From Betaproteobacteria bacterium UBA3031 (GTDB taxonomy: Bacteria; Pseudomonadota; Gammaproteobacteria; Burkholderiales; Eutrophovitaceae), in the NCBI GenBank assembly GCA_002367635.1, contig DFDI01000090.1:36412-94168 (forward strand): a stretch of 57,757 nt of DNA. Reading direction: 5' to 3'. Every line of letters begins with the position of its first letter. Position 1 is the first letter of the stretch. The notes below the pieces were generated by a model, which was not told where the DNA came from, did no database searches, and saw only the letters and a program-made list of their open reading frames with translations. The position numbers and the translations under genes are program-made. Below are positions 7,851 through 17,137 of the stretch, piece by piece.

Positions 7851-8657
7851 ATGGCGACTTACGCGATTGGTGACATTCAAGGCTGCGCCAAGACGTTCTT
7901 AAAGCTGCTGAAAACGCTTAGGTTTGACCCGGGGAACGACCGACTCTGGCTTGTAGGAGACCTCGTCAATCGTGGCCCTGGTTCGTTAACAGTACTCCGG
8001 CACCTCTATAGCATTAGGACGTCGGTCCAGGTGGTTTTGGGGAATCACGACCTCCATTTGCTGGCCGTGGCCAGCGGCGTCGCTTCATTAAGAGATGACG
8101 ACACAATAGACGATGTGCTAAACGCTCCCGATAAACAAGAATTGCTTCTTTGGCTTCGTCAACAACCACTTTTTTTTAAGGAAGGTCGTCATGCACTTGT
8201 TCATGCAGGCCTACTACCCTCGTGGGATTTCGCTAAAGCCCAAGCACTATCATCAGAGGTCGAGGCATTGTTAAAGAACGACGCGCATCCAGACCTCTTA
8301 AAAAATATGCGGGGTGGCAAACCCCAGCACTGGTCTGATGACTTGAAAGCGTGGGACCGCTATCGCGTTATTCTTAACGCATTCACACGCATGAGAGTCT
8401 GTGATGAAACCGGCGGAATGGACTTCTCCTACAAGGGAGCTTACGAAAACATACCGCAAAGATATTCACCGTGGTTTGATCTGCCGACTCAAAGACCCCT
8501 AGATATCACGCTAATTTGTGGTCACTGGTCCGCGCTCGACCTGCACATCACCCCCAATTTGGTCTCGATAGACTCAGGATGTATTTGGGGTGGGCCGCTC
8601 ACTGCGTACTGCCTCGAGACCCAAGAGATCACCCAATTAGCCAATCAGGATCAGTGA
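7851..8657 (+). CDS. apaH: Symmetrical bis(5'-nucleosyl)-tetraphosphatase ApaH
   Basis: Hydrolyses Ap4A to two ADP and, in gammaproteobacteria, also removes Np4 caps from RNA. The metallophosphatase motifs are intact: YAIGDIQGC (D-x-Q-G replacing D-x-H), GDLVNRGPGS, GNHDLHLL and ALVHAGLLP, with ICGHWSALDL near the end and SIDSGCIWGGPLTAYCLE at the C-terminus. At 268 residues it is family length. In many proteobacteria apaH sits with ksgA/pdxA; here it stands between a cytochrome and a kinase gene, so that context is absent. AAGGT abuts the ATG, too close for a good ribosome site. Confidence 0.93.
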   Translation: MATYAIGDIQGCAKTFLKLLKTLRFDPGNDRLWLVGDLVNRGPGSLTVLRHLYSIRTSVQVVLGNHDLHLLAVASGVASLRDDDTIDDVLNAPDKQELLLWLRQQPLFFKEGRHALVHAGLLPSWDFAKAQALSSEVEALLKNDAHPDLLKNMRGGKPQHWSDDLKAWDRYRVILNAFTRMRVCDETGGMDFSYKGAYENIPQRYSPWFDLPTQRPLDITLICGHWSALDLHITPNLVSIDSGCIWGGPLTAYCLETQEITQLANQDQ

Positions 8658-8658
8658 C

Positions 8659-9597
8659 TCACCACCCAAGCGCACGGCCAAAAGACTCCTTAAACTTAGC
8701 CTCGATGTAGGCACGGTCAAATTGATGGTTTTGCGGCCCGCGGCTCTCAATTTTAATAGCGCCCAGCAGTGACGCAAGTCTTCCTGTGGTCTCCCAGTCT
8801 AGGCCATTCTGAATACCATATAGAAGCCCGGATCGATACGAATCACCGCAACCCGTAGGATCAACAACTTCTGCAGCTGCAACTAGAGGGATATCCAATA
8901 TTTTGCCCTCGACATAAATGGCAGACCCATCGCCCCCTCGTGTAACAACCAAGGCCTTCAAATTCCCAGCAATCTGTGAGAGCGTCTGGCCCGTTTTTTC
9001 TTCTAGCATTTTCGCTTCATAATCATTCATTGCCGCGTAATCCGCCATACTGACAAAATTCAGCAACTCCTCACCATTAAACATGGGCAGTCCCTGTCCG
9101 GGATCAAAAACAAAAGGTATCCCTGCCTCATGAAATTCTCGTGCATGCTGAATCATACCTTCGCGACCATCGGGTGCAACGATACCTAAACTCACTTGCG
9201 CCGCATCCGCTATATGATTCTGATGAGAAAAACTCATCGCCCCTGGATGAAAGGCTGTAATTTGATTATCGTCCAAATCAGTCGTGATAAATGCCTGCGC
9301 AGTAAATGCATCAGGTACCACAGTCACGTGATCCGTTGACAGGCCAATTTGCATCATACGATCGGTGTAAGGCTTATGGTCATCGCCCACAGTTGCCATC
9401 ACGACGGGTTTGCCTCCCAGATGATGCAAAGTATAAGCAATATTTCCCGCGCATCCACCAAGCTCTCGCCGCATATGCGGAACAAGAAATGCCAGATTCA
9501 GATTATGGATCTGGTCAGGAATAATATGGTTTTTAAACCGATCTTCAAAAAGCATAATTGAGTCGTACGCGATAGAACCACAGATCAAAGTATTCAT
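8659..9597 (-). CDS. PfkB-family carbohydrate/nucleoside kinase
   Basis: A 312-residue ribokinase-fold protein. It opens LICGSIAYDSIMLFEDRF and shows the substrate-binding glycine run (ELGGCAGNIAYTLHHLGGKP), the ATP-site ALVVTRGGDGSAIYV and the PfkB signature with catalytic Asp (VDPTGCGDSYRSGLLYG). Close relatives in betaproteobacteria are annotated as carbohydrate or adenosine kinases; the substrate cannot be decided from sequence alone. The ATG has AAGG seven bases upstream. It is convergent with apaH (one base between stops) and lies 70 bases downstream of rodA on the same strand, so it may be read through from the rod operon. Confidence 0.85.
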   Translation of the reverse strand: MNTLICGSIAYDSIMLFEDRFKNHIIPDQIHNLNLAFLVPHMRRELGGCAGNIAYTLHHLGGKPVVMATVGDDHKPYTDRMMQIGLSTDHVTVVPDAFTAQAFITTDLDDNQITAFHPGAMSFSHQNHIADAAQVSLGIVAPDGREGMIQHAREFHEAGIPFVFDPGQGLPMFNGEELLNFVSMADYAAMNDYEAKMLEEKTGQTLSQIAGNLKALVVTRGGDGSAIYVEGKILDIPLVAAAEVVDPTGCGDSYRSGLLYGIQNGLDWETTGRLASLLGAIKIESRGPQNHQFDRAYIEAKFKESFGRALGW

Positions 9598-9667
9598 TTA
9601 CAAACCTTATTCAAATTACATAAAAAGAGGGCGCGCCGAAAGGTGGGCGATAGGCATAATGCCAACC

Positions 9668-10768
9668 TCACGTCTGCACGATACGACGGTTGGCCCGAAA
9701 ATTCATCAATACACCCATCCCAAGTAAAACCGTAGCAGCTGAAGATCCGCCAAACGAAACTAAGGGTAAGGGTACGCCAACAATTGGCAGCAGACCAATC
9801 ACCATGCCAACGTTTACAAAAACATAAATGAAAAACGTCATCGTGATTGAAATTGCAGCCAAGCGGGAAAAAAGACTAGGTGCTTGCGCGGCTATTTTTA
9901 ACCCTCTCCAAATCAGCAAAGCATAAACCAAAAAAATAAGTAATACGCCTACGAACCCAAACTCTTCGCCAATAACTGCAAAAATAAAATCGGTCGTCCC
10001 CTCTGGAAGAAAATTCAATTGTGATTGAGTGCCATCCATCCACCCTTTCCCTAAAAAACCACCCGACCCAATCGCAATTGTTGATTGAATGCTGTGGTAT
10101 CCCGCGCCAAGTGGATCTGCCGATGGATTCAACAGCATAAGAATTCTTCTTTGCTGATAAGCATGGAGTAGCCCCCAAGCAAAAGGCATTACTAACAAGG
10201 CTAGCGTCGCGATAAACCCAAAAATTCGAATAGACATCCCAGCAAAAAATAAAACGAAAAAACCAGAGGCGAACACTAGAATAGCCGTCCCTAAATCAGG
10301 TTGTCTCAAAATTAGCGCGACGGGCACAAGCAACAACAACGCTGCCACGAGATAATTAATCGGCCTGAGCACACGCTCATATCGATCAAAATACCAAGCA
10401 AGCATTAAGGGTAGTGCGATTTTCAACAACTCTGAAGGCTGAATTCGAATAACTTGGAGGTCGAGCCACCGCTGAGCGCCTTTAGACTCTTCGCCAATTA
10501 AAGCCGTCAAAATCAACAAGACTACTGCGAAAAGATAAAGTGGCAAAGCCAATCGGCTAAGATATTCAAGTGGCGCCTTAGCCACCACCCACATCAACAC
10601 CAGAGCGATGGCAAAGTGGTTCGCCTGAGTCAAGACCGCACCGACATCCCCTTGAGATGAGCTGTACAGCATCCCTAAACTAATAACAAACAACGTGAAT
10701 ATGAGCGCCACCAACGGACCATCAAGGGTCTTGGTGAGTTCGGTCTTTATCCAGTGAAAAATGGCCAT
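9668..10768 (-). CDS. rodA: Rod-shape peptidoglycan glycosyltransferase RodA
   Basis: A 366-residue SEDS polymerase with about ten membrane segments. Typical RodA stretches are EESKGAQRWLDLQVIRIQPS, LRQPDLGTAILVFASGFFVL, PEGTTDFIFAVIGEEFGFVG and the C-terminal PLVSFGGSSAATVLLGMGVLM. The Asp in GTTDFIF lies in the loop that holds the catalytic Asp of the family. It polymerises glycan strands of the lateral wall with PBP2 (mrdA, 29 bases upstream). It is the last gene of mreBCD-mrdA-rodA. Confidence 0.95.
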   Translation of the reverse strand: MAIFHWIKTELTKTLDGPLVALIFTLFVISLGMLYSSSQGDVGAVLTQANHFAIALVLMWVVAKAPLEYLSRLALPLYLFAVVLLILTALIGEESKGAQRWLDLQVIRIQPSELLKIALPLMLAWYFDRYERVLRPINYLVAALLLLVPVALILRQPDLGTAILVFASGFFVLFFAGMSIRIFGFIATLALLVMPFAWGLLHAYQQRRILMLLNPSADPLGAGYHSIQSTIAIGSGGFLGKGWMDGTQSQLNFLPEGTTDFIFAVIGEEFGFVGVLLIFLVYALLIWRGLKIAAQAPSLFSRLAAISITMTFFIYVFVNVGMVIGLLPIVGVPLPLVSFGGSSAATVLLGMGVLMNFRANRRIVQT

Positions 10769-10797
10769 GATTCTCTATTCCCCAAGATCAAAAATAA

Positions 10798-12648
10798 TCA
10801 TGGCTGAGATTTAAAGTACGCATCAAAAACCTTTCTCGCGATCGGCGCTGCCACACTACCGCCGTGCCCCCCATTTTCCACGATGACAGCCAGAGCAATG
10901 GTTGGGTCGTCAGCAGGCGCATATGCGATAAAGAGGGCGTGATCTCGCAATTTTTTATCAATGGTATTTTCATCATAATCCTCACCCTTGAGGCCAAAAA
11001 CCTGCGCAGTTCCCGTTTTGCCCGCCATCGTGTAAGTAGCCCCAGCCGCAGCGTTGGCTGCCGTACCACCAGGCCTCATTACGCCCTCCATTGCCTTTTG
11101 CAACACTTTTACGTTTTGCGGTGACATTAATAGAGGTCGAACGCGCGTCGGCGTAATCGAGGTCGAATCTTTCTTAAAAGTTGGATCCAATTCGGCTTTT
11201 GTTAGCACGGGTTGAACCAAAGAGTGGCCGTTTGCTATACCTGCCGTAGCAACGGCCAATTGAAGTGGGGTAACCAAATTATATCCCTGTCCAATACCCA
11301 CAGATATCGTGTCTCCAGGATACCAGGGTGTTCCGAAACGTCGTTTTTTCCACTCTCTCGAAGGTGCCACGCCGTTTGATTCACTCGGCAAATCAATACC
11401 CGTTTTAGCACCAAAACCAAATCGCGTTAAATACCGATGGATAGTATCAATCCCTAACTCGTCAGCCAATTTATAAAAATACGTGTCAACAGACTCAACA
11501 ATCGCCTTGTGCATATTTACCTGCCCATGCCCCCCTTTTTTCCAATCTCTAAACTTGGCGTTGCTTCCAGGAAGGGAAAAGTATCCTGGGTCCCACATCG
11601 ACCAAGCAGGCGTCCGCAGCCCCGCCTCCAAACCAGCCAGAGCTAAAAAAGGTTTAAGCGTAGACCCGGGTGGATAAACGCCGCTGCTTGCTCGATTGAC
11701 TAAAGGCCGATCAATGGAATCAAGCATTTGCTGCCACGTCGTGGTATCGAGTCCTTTTACAAAATAGCTCGGATCATATCCAGGCTTGGATACAAAAGCT
11801 AAGACACTCCCGTCGTTCGGGTCTAATGCAATCAAAGCACCATTTTGGTCAGCAAATGCATCATACGCCACCTGCTGCAGCGCGATATTTATGGTTAAAA
11901 CTACGTTCTGCCCGCTGATTGGATTCTGGCGATCGAGTAAACGTATCTCTGTACCCCTCGAATCCACCTCAACATAATTAAGTCCTAACTGTCCCCTTAA
12001 GGTGCTTTCATAAAAAGCTTCGATGCCGACCTTCCCAATCCAGTCAGAATTGGTGTACGCCGTCTTCAATCCCTTTTGCTCTAACCTTTGCAAATCGGCT
12101 TCGCTCACGCGCCTAACGTGACCCAACAAGTGTGACGTTATTTCACCATAGGGATACTCTCTATATAGCTGAGCGCTCAATTGAATCTCTGGAAATCGAT
12201 ACGCGTTAGACGTAAATAACGCAACCTCTTCTTCGCTGAGATCGTCTCGGATGACAATATTGGAGAATCGACTGCTGACGCGTAAGGCATCCTCAATACG
12301 CCTGCGGTCTTCATCAGAAATTATGATCAGATCAGCTAGACCACTAATGACCCTGTCAGGATCATCAGTGCCACCCAGCAACAATTCAAGCGCGTACGAC
12401 GAATAGTTTTTAGCGAGTACGGTCCCTTTGCTGTCGTAGATCAATCCACGGTTGGGGAGAATCGGCGTTACATTGATGCGATTGTTCTCAGCCCTAACCT
12501 GATAGTAATCGGCGTTCACAACCTGGAGATAAAACAATCTACCCAATAACAAGGCGGACATGATCAACATCGCGACTATGCCCCCGTGGATACGGGCGTT
12601 AAACTCATTTAATACAGATGACGACTTTCTATATCGGTGAGCGCGCAC
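10798..12648 (-). CDS. mrdA: Penicillin-binding protein 2 (transpeptidase)
   Basis: A class B PBP of 616 residues that cross-links lateral-wall peptidoglycan with RodA. An N-terminal cytoplasmic tail is followed by one membrane segment (about residues 21-44) and a pedestal/dimer domain containing NRGLIYDSKG. The transpeptidase domain has the active-site motif STLK (Ser329, in PPGSTLKPF), an SxD motif (ESVDTYFYKL) and KTGT (MAGKTGTAQVF). The mre-mrd order is standard. The gene follows mreD by 42 bases. Confidence 0.96.
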   Translation of the reverse strand: MRAHRYRKSSSVLNEFNARIHGGIVAMLIMSALLLGRLFYLQVVNADYYQVRAENNRINVTPILPNRGLIYDSKGTVLAKNYSSYALELLLGGTDDPDRVISGLADLIIISDEDRRRIEDALRVSSRFSNIVIRDDLSEEEVALFTSNAYRFPEIQLSAQLYREYPYGEITSHLLGHVRRVSEADLQRLEQKGLKTAYTNSDWIGKVGIEAFYESTLRGQLGLNYVEVDSRGTEIRLLDRQNPISGQNVVLTINIALQQVAYDAFADQNGALIALDPNDGSVLAFVSKPGYDPSYFVKGLDTTTWQQMLDSIDRPLVNRASSGVYPPGSTLKPFLALAGLEAGLRTPAWSMWDPGYFSLPGSNAKFRDWKKGGHGQVNMHKAIVESVDTYFYKLADELGIDTIHRYLTRFGFGAKTGIDLPSESNGVAPSREWKKRRFGTPWYPGDTISVGIGQGYNLVTPLQLAVATAGIANGHSLVQPVLTKAELDPTFKKDSTSITPTRVRPLLMSPQNVKVLQKAMEGVMRPGGTAANAAAGATYTMAGKTGTAQVFGLKGEDYDENTIDKKLRDHALFIAYAPADDPTIALAVIVENGGHGGSVAAPIARKVFDAYFKSQP

Positions 12649-12690
12649 ATTTAGACTCTTTGTTATGAATCGTGACGCGCAACATGCGGT

Positions 12691-13185
12691 CTACTTAAAG
12701 CCGATGCGCGAATAATTCTTTGCAAGGACGGCCTCCACAATAGGCCATGTTAACCCCCACATAGCAGCCGCAAAAACGCTTTTGATATCCATTGGTGTCT
12801 TAACGAACATCAACACCACACCACGCAGTATGACCTCGAGCACCACGAACGTCAAAACGATGAACGCGATTTTTTTAAGCCTGATGCACATCTGAAAACG
12901 ATTGCCTAACCTCACAGCTACTGCGAGTAGCAATACATACTTTAACGAGTGTATTCCGATTGCCCCACCTACTGCAAAATCAACAATTAAACCCAACAGA
13001 AAGACGATACTCATTTTAGGTCTGACGTCACCCCCAATCAGCGCCCAATAGAAAATAACCAGCGCCAAAACGTCAGGGGCGATTGACCGGGATATGCCTG
13101 ACAATCCAACAGTAGAGAACAACAACCCTACAGCGATCGACCATGCTATTTTTTTATTTGAAACCTTCTGTGGTAAGACTGCCAT
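12691..13185 (-). CDS. mreD: Rod shape-determining protein MreD
   Basis: A 164-residue, very hydrophobic protein with about five membrane segments (WSIAVGLLFSTVGLS, VLALVIFYWALIG, IVFLLGLIVDFAVGGAIGIH, IAFIVLTFVVLEVILRG). IHSLKYVLLL is a recognisable MreD stretch. MreD links MreC and MreB to the elongation complex. Sequence conservation in the family is low, so position between mreC and mrdA carries much of the call. Confidence 0.92.
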   Translation of the reverse strand: MAVLPQKVSNKKIAWSIAVGLLFSTVGLSGISRSIAPDVLALVIFYWALIGGDVRPKMSIVFLLGLIVDFAVGGAIGIHSLKYVLLLAVAVRLGNRFQMCIRLKKIAFIVLTFVVLEVILRGVVLMFVKTPMDIKSVFAAAMWGLTWPIVEAVLAKNYSRIGFK

Positions 13186-13215
13186 CTATTTTTAATTATC
13201 TTTAAGACTTCTCAC

Positions 13216-14076
13216 TTAATTATCAGGGACAAACAAATCATTTCCAAGCGCTCCAGTCAATGCAAGAAAATCCTCGTTTGCATTCAGATTGGCTAAAGGC
13301 TTCAATAAAATCGTAGAAAAAATGGACGCGTCTGCTCCCTCAATAGAAACCACCGCGCCAACCGGAATGCCATAGGGGTGCCGTCCACCCAACCCAGAAG
13401 TCACCAAGACGTCGCCAACCTCTATATCGGTCTCTTCAGGAACAAATTTTAGCTCTAAAGACCCACGCCCACCTCTGCCAAAAACAACGCCCCTAAACCC
13501 CGTCCTAAGAATTTGAACATGCACACTCGCCCGCTGATCTGAAATCAAACGAACCGCAGCAACAACTCCCTCGGCGTGGAGCACCTGCCCAACAAGCCCC
13601 CGAGCGCCAATGATGTAATCCCCAGCCTTAACAGGCGCGCCATCTTCAAAACGGACCTTGAGCGTCTGCTCGTAAGGCGAGTCGGATGCGGTTATCACGG
13701 TTACCGCGTGCATCGAGAAGGCGCTGCGTTGATACAAACCAAGCAGCGCCTGGAGCTCCTCAACCCGTCGTTCAACTGAAGCTAGGGTCTGCAGTCGCCC
13801 GTCTTTGAGTAACTGATCCCCCCTAAGCGTTTCATTTTCCTGAGCCAGCTTGCCCTTGGAGTAAAAATATAAGGCGAATTGCTCAACCCAATCTTTCGAC
13901 GGAAGCAACGCATCAACGACAAAGTATTCGAAATGTGAGACTTCTTGCTTGATCGACGAAAAACTTTGTTTTTTTAAATCAAAAAAAATCAAACAACATG
14001 CGAGGCCGAGGTATACGAATAACTTGGCATAAAACTGCATCTTGCCGCGCTTCACGGCATTGGTTGCTATAGGCAT
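13216..14076 (-). CDS. mreC: Rod shape-determining protein MreC
   Basis: A 286-residue bitopic protein. A short cytoplasmic head leads to one membrane helix (about 16-33), a coiled coil (KLAQENETLRGDQLL to SVERRVEELQALLGLYQ) and the periplasmic beta-domain with IIGARGLVGQVLHAEG, VRLISDQRASVHVQ and DVLVTSGLGGRHPYGIPVG. The last pattern is the MreC signature. It activates PBP2-RodA by binding PBP2. The first Met is used; an internal Met at 14040 would remove part of the cytoplasmic head. It lies 67 bases after mreB. Confidence 0.94.
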   Translation of the reverse strand: MPIATNAVKRGKMQFYAKLFVYLGLACCLIFFDLKKQSFSSIKQEVSHFEYFVVDALLPSKDWVEQFALYFYSKGKLAQENETLRGDQLLKDGRLQTLASVERRVEELQALLGLYQRSAFSMHAVTVITASDSPYEQTLKVRFEDGAPVKAGDYIIGARGLVGQVLHAEGVVAAVRLISDQRASVHVQILRTGFRGVVFGRGGRGSLELKFVPEETDIEVGDVLVTSGLGGRHPYGIPVGAVVSIEGADASIFSTILLKPLANLNANEDFLALTGALGNDLFVPDN

Positions 14077-14143
14077 ACCCTGAAGCGGAACTCCGGCTCG
14101 TTAACCAATCCTCGACGCGGCGAAAACCAATATCCAGAACACC

Positions 14144-15190
14144 TTATTCATCTGCAAAGATACCTGTAAATGGATCGTCAAGCTTTTCGAGCGCGATACC
14201 TGAACCGCGCACAACGCAGGTCAAAGGATTCTCACTGATCACAACGGGCAAACCCGTTTCCTTCATCAACAAAAGATCCAGATCTCTCAATAGAGCGCCA
14301 CCTCCGGTCAAGACCATGCCTCGCTCGGCAATATCACCACCCAACTCTGGAGGCGTTTGCTCCAGAGCATTTTTTACCGCCAAGACAATGGCGTTTAAGG
14401 GGTCTGTCAAGGCTTCCAGAATCTCCGTACTGGTAATCTTAAAACTCCGAGGAATACCTTCAGCCAAGTTTCTGCCTCTCACTTCTTTTTCCCGGATTTC
14501 TCCACCTTGAAACGCTAAACCAATATCTTTTTTCAGCTGTTCCGCGGTTGACTCACCGATGAGCATCCCATAGTTACGACGGACGTAATTAATAATCGCC
14601 TCATCAAACTTGTCCCCGCCGGTCCTCACAGACCCTGAATACACCATGCCTCCGAGAGAAATCACACCAACCTCCGTCGTGCCCCCACCAACGTCGACGA
14701 CCATAGAGCCGGTGGCCTCGTCAACTTGAAGTCCAGCACCTATAGCTGCAGCCATAGGCTCCTCTATCAATTCCACCTTACGCGCACCAGCACCATAAGC
14801 TGACTCTCGTATCGCCCGTCGCTCCACTTGAGTAGAGCCACAAGGCACGCAGATGACAATTCTTGGGCTCGGGGCAAAAAACCTTGTGTCATGCACTTTT
14901 TTTATGAAGTGCTTCAACATCTGTTCCGTAACGGTAAAATCTGCGATAACGCCATCCTTCATAGGACGAATCGCCTGAATATTGCTAGGCGTTCGGCCAA
15001 GCATTAATTTGGCCTCATTACCGACTGCCCGAACCGTTCTCGAGCCACCGCGCGATGTCTCATGGCGAATCGCCACAACTGAAGGCTCGTCTAATACGAT
15101 TCCTTTTCCGCTGACATAAATAAGGGTATTCGCCGTACCTAAATCGATGGCGATATCATTTGAGAAAAAACCACTAAACAGTCCAAACAT
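14144..15190 (-). CDS. mreB: Rod shape-determining actin homologue MreB
   Basis: A 348-residue bacterial actin. ATP-binding motifs are DLGTANTLIYVSGKG (phosphate 1), MVVDVGGGTTEVGVISLGG (phosphate 2) and the adenosine motif GMVLTGGGALLRDLD. The N-terminal FGLFSGFFSNDIAIDLG contains the short amphipathic membrane-binding tail. It forms membrane-bound filaments that guide the elongation complex. GGGAG lies eight bases upstream of the ATG. It is the first gene of the rod operon and divergent from gatC, with a 192-base region between. Confidence 0.97.
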   Translation of the reverse strand: MFGLFSGFFSNDIAIDLGTANTLIYVSGKGIVLDEPSVVAIRHETSRGGSRTVRAVGNEAKLMLGRTPSNIQAIRPMKDGVIADFTVTEQMLKHFIKKVHDTRFFAPSPRIVICVPCGSTQVERRAIRESAYGAGARKVELIEEPMAAAIGAGLQVDEATGSMVVDVGGGTTEVGVISLGGMVYSGSVRTGGDKFDEAIINYVRRNYGMLIGESTAEQLKKDIGLAFQGGEIREKEVRGRNLAEGIPRSFKITSTEILEALTDPLNAIVLAVKNALEQTPPELGGDIAERGMVLTGGGALLRDLDLLLMKETGLPVVISENPLTCVVRGSGIALEKLDDPFTGIFADE

Positions 15191-15305
15191 GATGTGCTCC
15201 CGCGCGTCTATTGGGATAGAGTAAAAAGTTGATGATCTATGATAACCTAATGCTTTATTTAAGGCGAAAAACTTTTAACTAACCATCTAGGTCGTTCAAA
15301 ACGTG

Positions 15306-15333
15306 TGTGTCCACTCTTCAAAAGTGAGACACA
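15306..15333 (+). repeat. Imperfect inverted repeat in the mreB-gatC intergenic region
   Basis: TGTGTC-CACT (15306-15315) faces AGTG-A-GACACA (15323-15333) across a short CT-rich loop, giving a ten-pair stem with one bulged base. It sits 50 bases before gatC and about 115 bases before mreB. It may be an operator or a leader hairpin; there is no T-tract. Apart from this I see no convincing promoter hexamers in the 192-base divergent region. Confidence 0.3.
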
Positions 15334-15382
15334 GCGCATATGGCTTTGAAACCAGGCGGCTAAACGCAACTGCAAATCAAAC

Positions 15383-15670
15383 ATGTCACTAAGCAAACAA
15401 GACGTCCAAAAGGCTGCCGCTCTCGCTCGAATTGAGGTTACGGACCAAGAAGTAGAGGATGCGTTAGAGCCTCTCAAGCAGGTGTTTACACTCATTAAAG
15501 AGATGCAAAATCTTGACACTGAAGGCGTCGAGCCGATGGCTCATGCTCAAGATATTTCCACCCGGCTCAGAGACGACATTGTCACGGAAATAGACCGGCG
15601 AGAAGTGCTTCAAGCCAGCGCGCCAGCAGTTGAAAATGGATTGTTCCTAGTTCCTAAAGTCATTGATTAA
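15383..15670 (+). CDS. gatC: Asp-tRNA(Asn)/Glu-tRNA(Gln) amidotransferase subunit C
   Basis: A 95-residue subunit that wraps GatA and GatB together. Family features are the N-terminal helix DVQKAAALARIEVTDQEVE, a proline-rich middle (DTEGVEPMAHA) and the C-terminal GLFLVPKVID. GatCAB amidates mischarged Glu-tRNA(Gln) or Asp-tRNA(Asn), which implies a non-discriminating synthetase for at least one of them elsewhere in the genome. It lies two bases upstream of gatA. Confidence 0.95.
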   Translation: MSLSKQDVQKAAALARIEVTDQEVEDALEPLKQVFTLIKEMQNLDTEGVEPMAHAQDISTRLRDDIVTEIDRREVLQASAPAVENGLFLVPKVID

Positions 15671-15672
15671 TC

Positions 15673-17133
15673 ATGTTTGATAAATCTGTTAAAGAACTGG
15701 GCAACGCACTGCGCCACAAAGAATTCTCGAGCGTCGAACTAACGCAAGCGTTTTTAGATCGCAGCAAGGCATTGAATGGCGAAATCAATGCATTTATTAC
15801 ATTTGACGAAGAACAGACCCTCGCTCAAGCTAAGGTCGCCGACGAAACCCTCTTAAAGGGCAAGCCCACCCCCCTCACTGGGATACCCATCGCCCACAAA
15901 GATATCTGGTGCGCAAAAAACTGGATCACGACCTGCGGGTCAAGAATGCTGGAAAATTTCCGGTCGCCTTATAACGCACATATCATCAAACGCTTCAATG
16001 ATTTCGGTGCGGTCATTCAAGGCAAAACCAACATGGACGAATTTGCAATGGGGTCGTCCAACGAAACGTCTTGGTTTGGTGCTGTCAAAAACCCATGGGA
16101 CCTCAATCGAGTGCCCGGTGGTAGCTCTGGTGGATCAGCCGCGGCCGTTGCCGCAGGCATGACCCCAGCAGCCACGGGTACAGATACGGGCGGATCCATT
16201 CGACAACCCGCTGCACTTTGCGGCATATCTGGCCTCAAACCAACCTACGGACTGGTATCCCGTTATGGCATGATTGCTTTTGCCTCTAGTCTGGACCAAG
16301 GCGGGCCCATGGCAAAATCTGCGGAAGACCTCGCGATTTTGCTAGAAGCTATGGTAGGTTTTGACGCCAAAGACAGTACAAGCCTCAACAACAAACAGGT
16401 CGATTACGCCAGATCCATTAACGAGTCCGTCGCCGGCTTAAAAATTGGCATACCTAAAGAATATTTTAGCAACCACATAGCCCCTGACATCCAAAAAAGT
16501 ATTGAACAAGCGTTGAAGGAATATCAAAAGATTGGCGCGATACTCGTTGACGTTGACCTACCTACGAGCCCCCTATCCGTTGCGGCCTACTATGTTATAG
16601 CTCCGGCGGAAGCTTCTAGCAACTTGTCTCGCTTTGACGGTGTACGCTACGGATACCGAGCTCCCGAATACGGGGACTTAAACGATATGTACGCCAAGAC
16701 TCGGGCTCAGGGTTTTGGCGCTGAAGTTAAAAGACGAATACTCATTGGTACTTACGTACTATCGCATGGTTATTATGATGCGTACTACATCAAAGCACAG
16801 AAAGTCCGAAGGTTAATATCTCAAGATTTCATGCGGGCATTTCAAACCTGTGATGTCATCATGTCTCCAACGACGCCAAGCACAGCATTCAAGCTTGGGG
16901 AGAAATCGTCAGATCCCGTACAAATGTACCTATCAGATACGTTTACAATTGCCGCCAATTTAGCGGGCCTGCCAGCGATGTCAATTCCATGCGGCTTCGA
17001 TCAAGCCAATTTGCCGATCGGGCTTCAGCTTATTGGTAATTATTTCGATGAAGCGAAAATGCTCGCGACCGCGCACCAGTACCAACGCGTCACCGACTGG
17101 CACCTTAAAAAACCACCTTTAACTACTGCTTAA
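15673..17133 (+). CDS. gatA: Asp-tRNA(Asn)/Glu-tRNA(Gln) amidotransferase subunit A
   Basis: The glutaminase subunit, 486 residues. The amidase-signature triad is complete: Lys76 (PIAHKDIW), cis-Ser151 (PGGSSGGSAAAVAAG) and nucleophile Ser175 (DTGGSIRQPAALCGI), at the spacing expected for GatA. Other family stretches are GKTNMDEFAMGSSNE and SRFDGVRYGYR. It releases ammonia from Gln or Asn, which is channelled to GatB. It sits in the gatC-gatA-gatB operon with gaps of two and four bases. Confidence 0.97.
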   Translation: MFDKSVKELGNALRHKEFSSVELTQAFLDRSKALNGEINAFITFDEEQTLAQAKVADETLLKGKPTPLTGIPIAHKDIWCAKNWITTCGSRMLENFRSPYNAHIIKRFNDFGAVIQGKTNMDEFAMGSSNETSWFGAVKNPWDLNRVPGGSSGGSAAAVAAGMTPAATGTDTGGSIRQPAALCGISGLKPTYGLVSRYGMIAFASSLDQGGPMAKSAEDLAILLEAMVGFDAKDSTSLNNKQVDYARSINESVAGLKIGIPKEYFSNHIAPDIQKSIEQALKEYQKIGAILVDVDLPTSPLSVAAYYVIAPAEASSNLSRFDGVRYGYRAPEYGDLNDMYAKTRAQGFGAEVKRRILIGTYVLSHGYYDAYYIKAQKVRRLISQDFMRAFQTCDVIMSPTTPSTAFKLGEKSSDPVQMYLSDTFTIAANLAGLPAMSIPCGFDQANLPIGLQLIGNYFDEAKMLATAHQYQRVTDWHLKKPPLTTA

Positions 17134-17137
17134 GCTT

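Noticed and set aside
9598..9667. Terminator of the rod operon before the PfkB kinase
   Set aside because: A short CGCC/GGCG pairing ahead of a T5 run exists, but several incompatible pairings are equally good; not supported.
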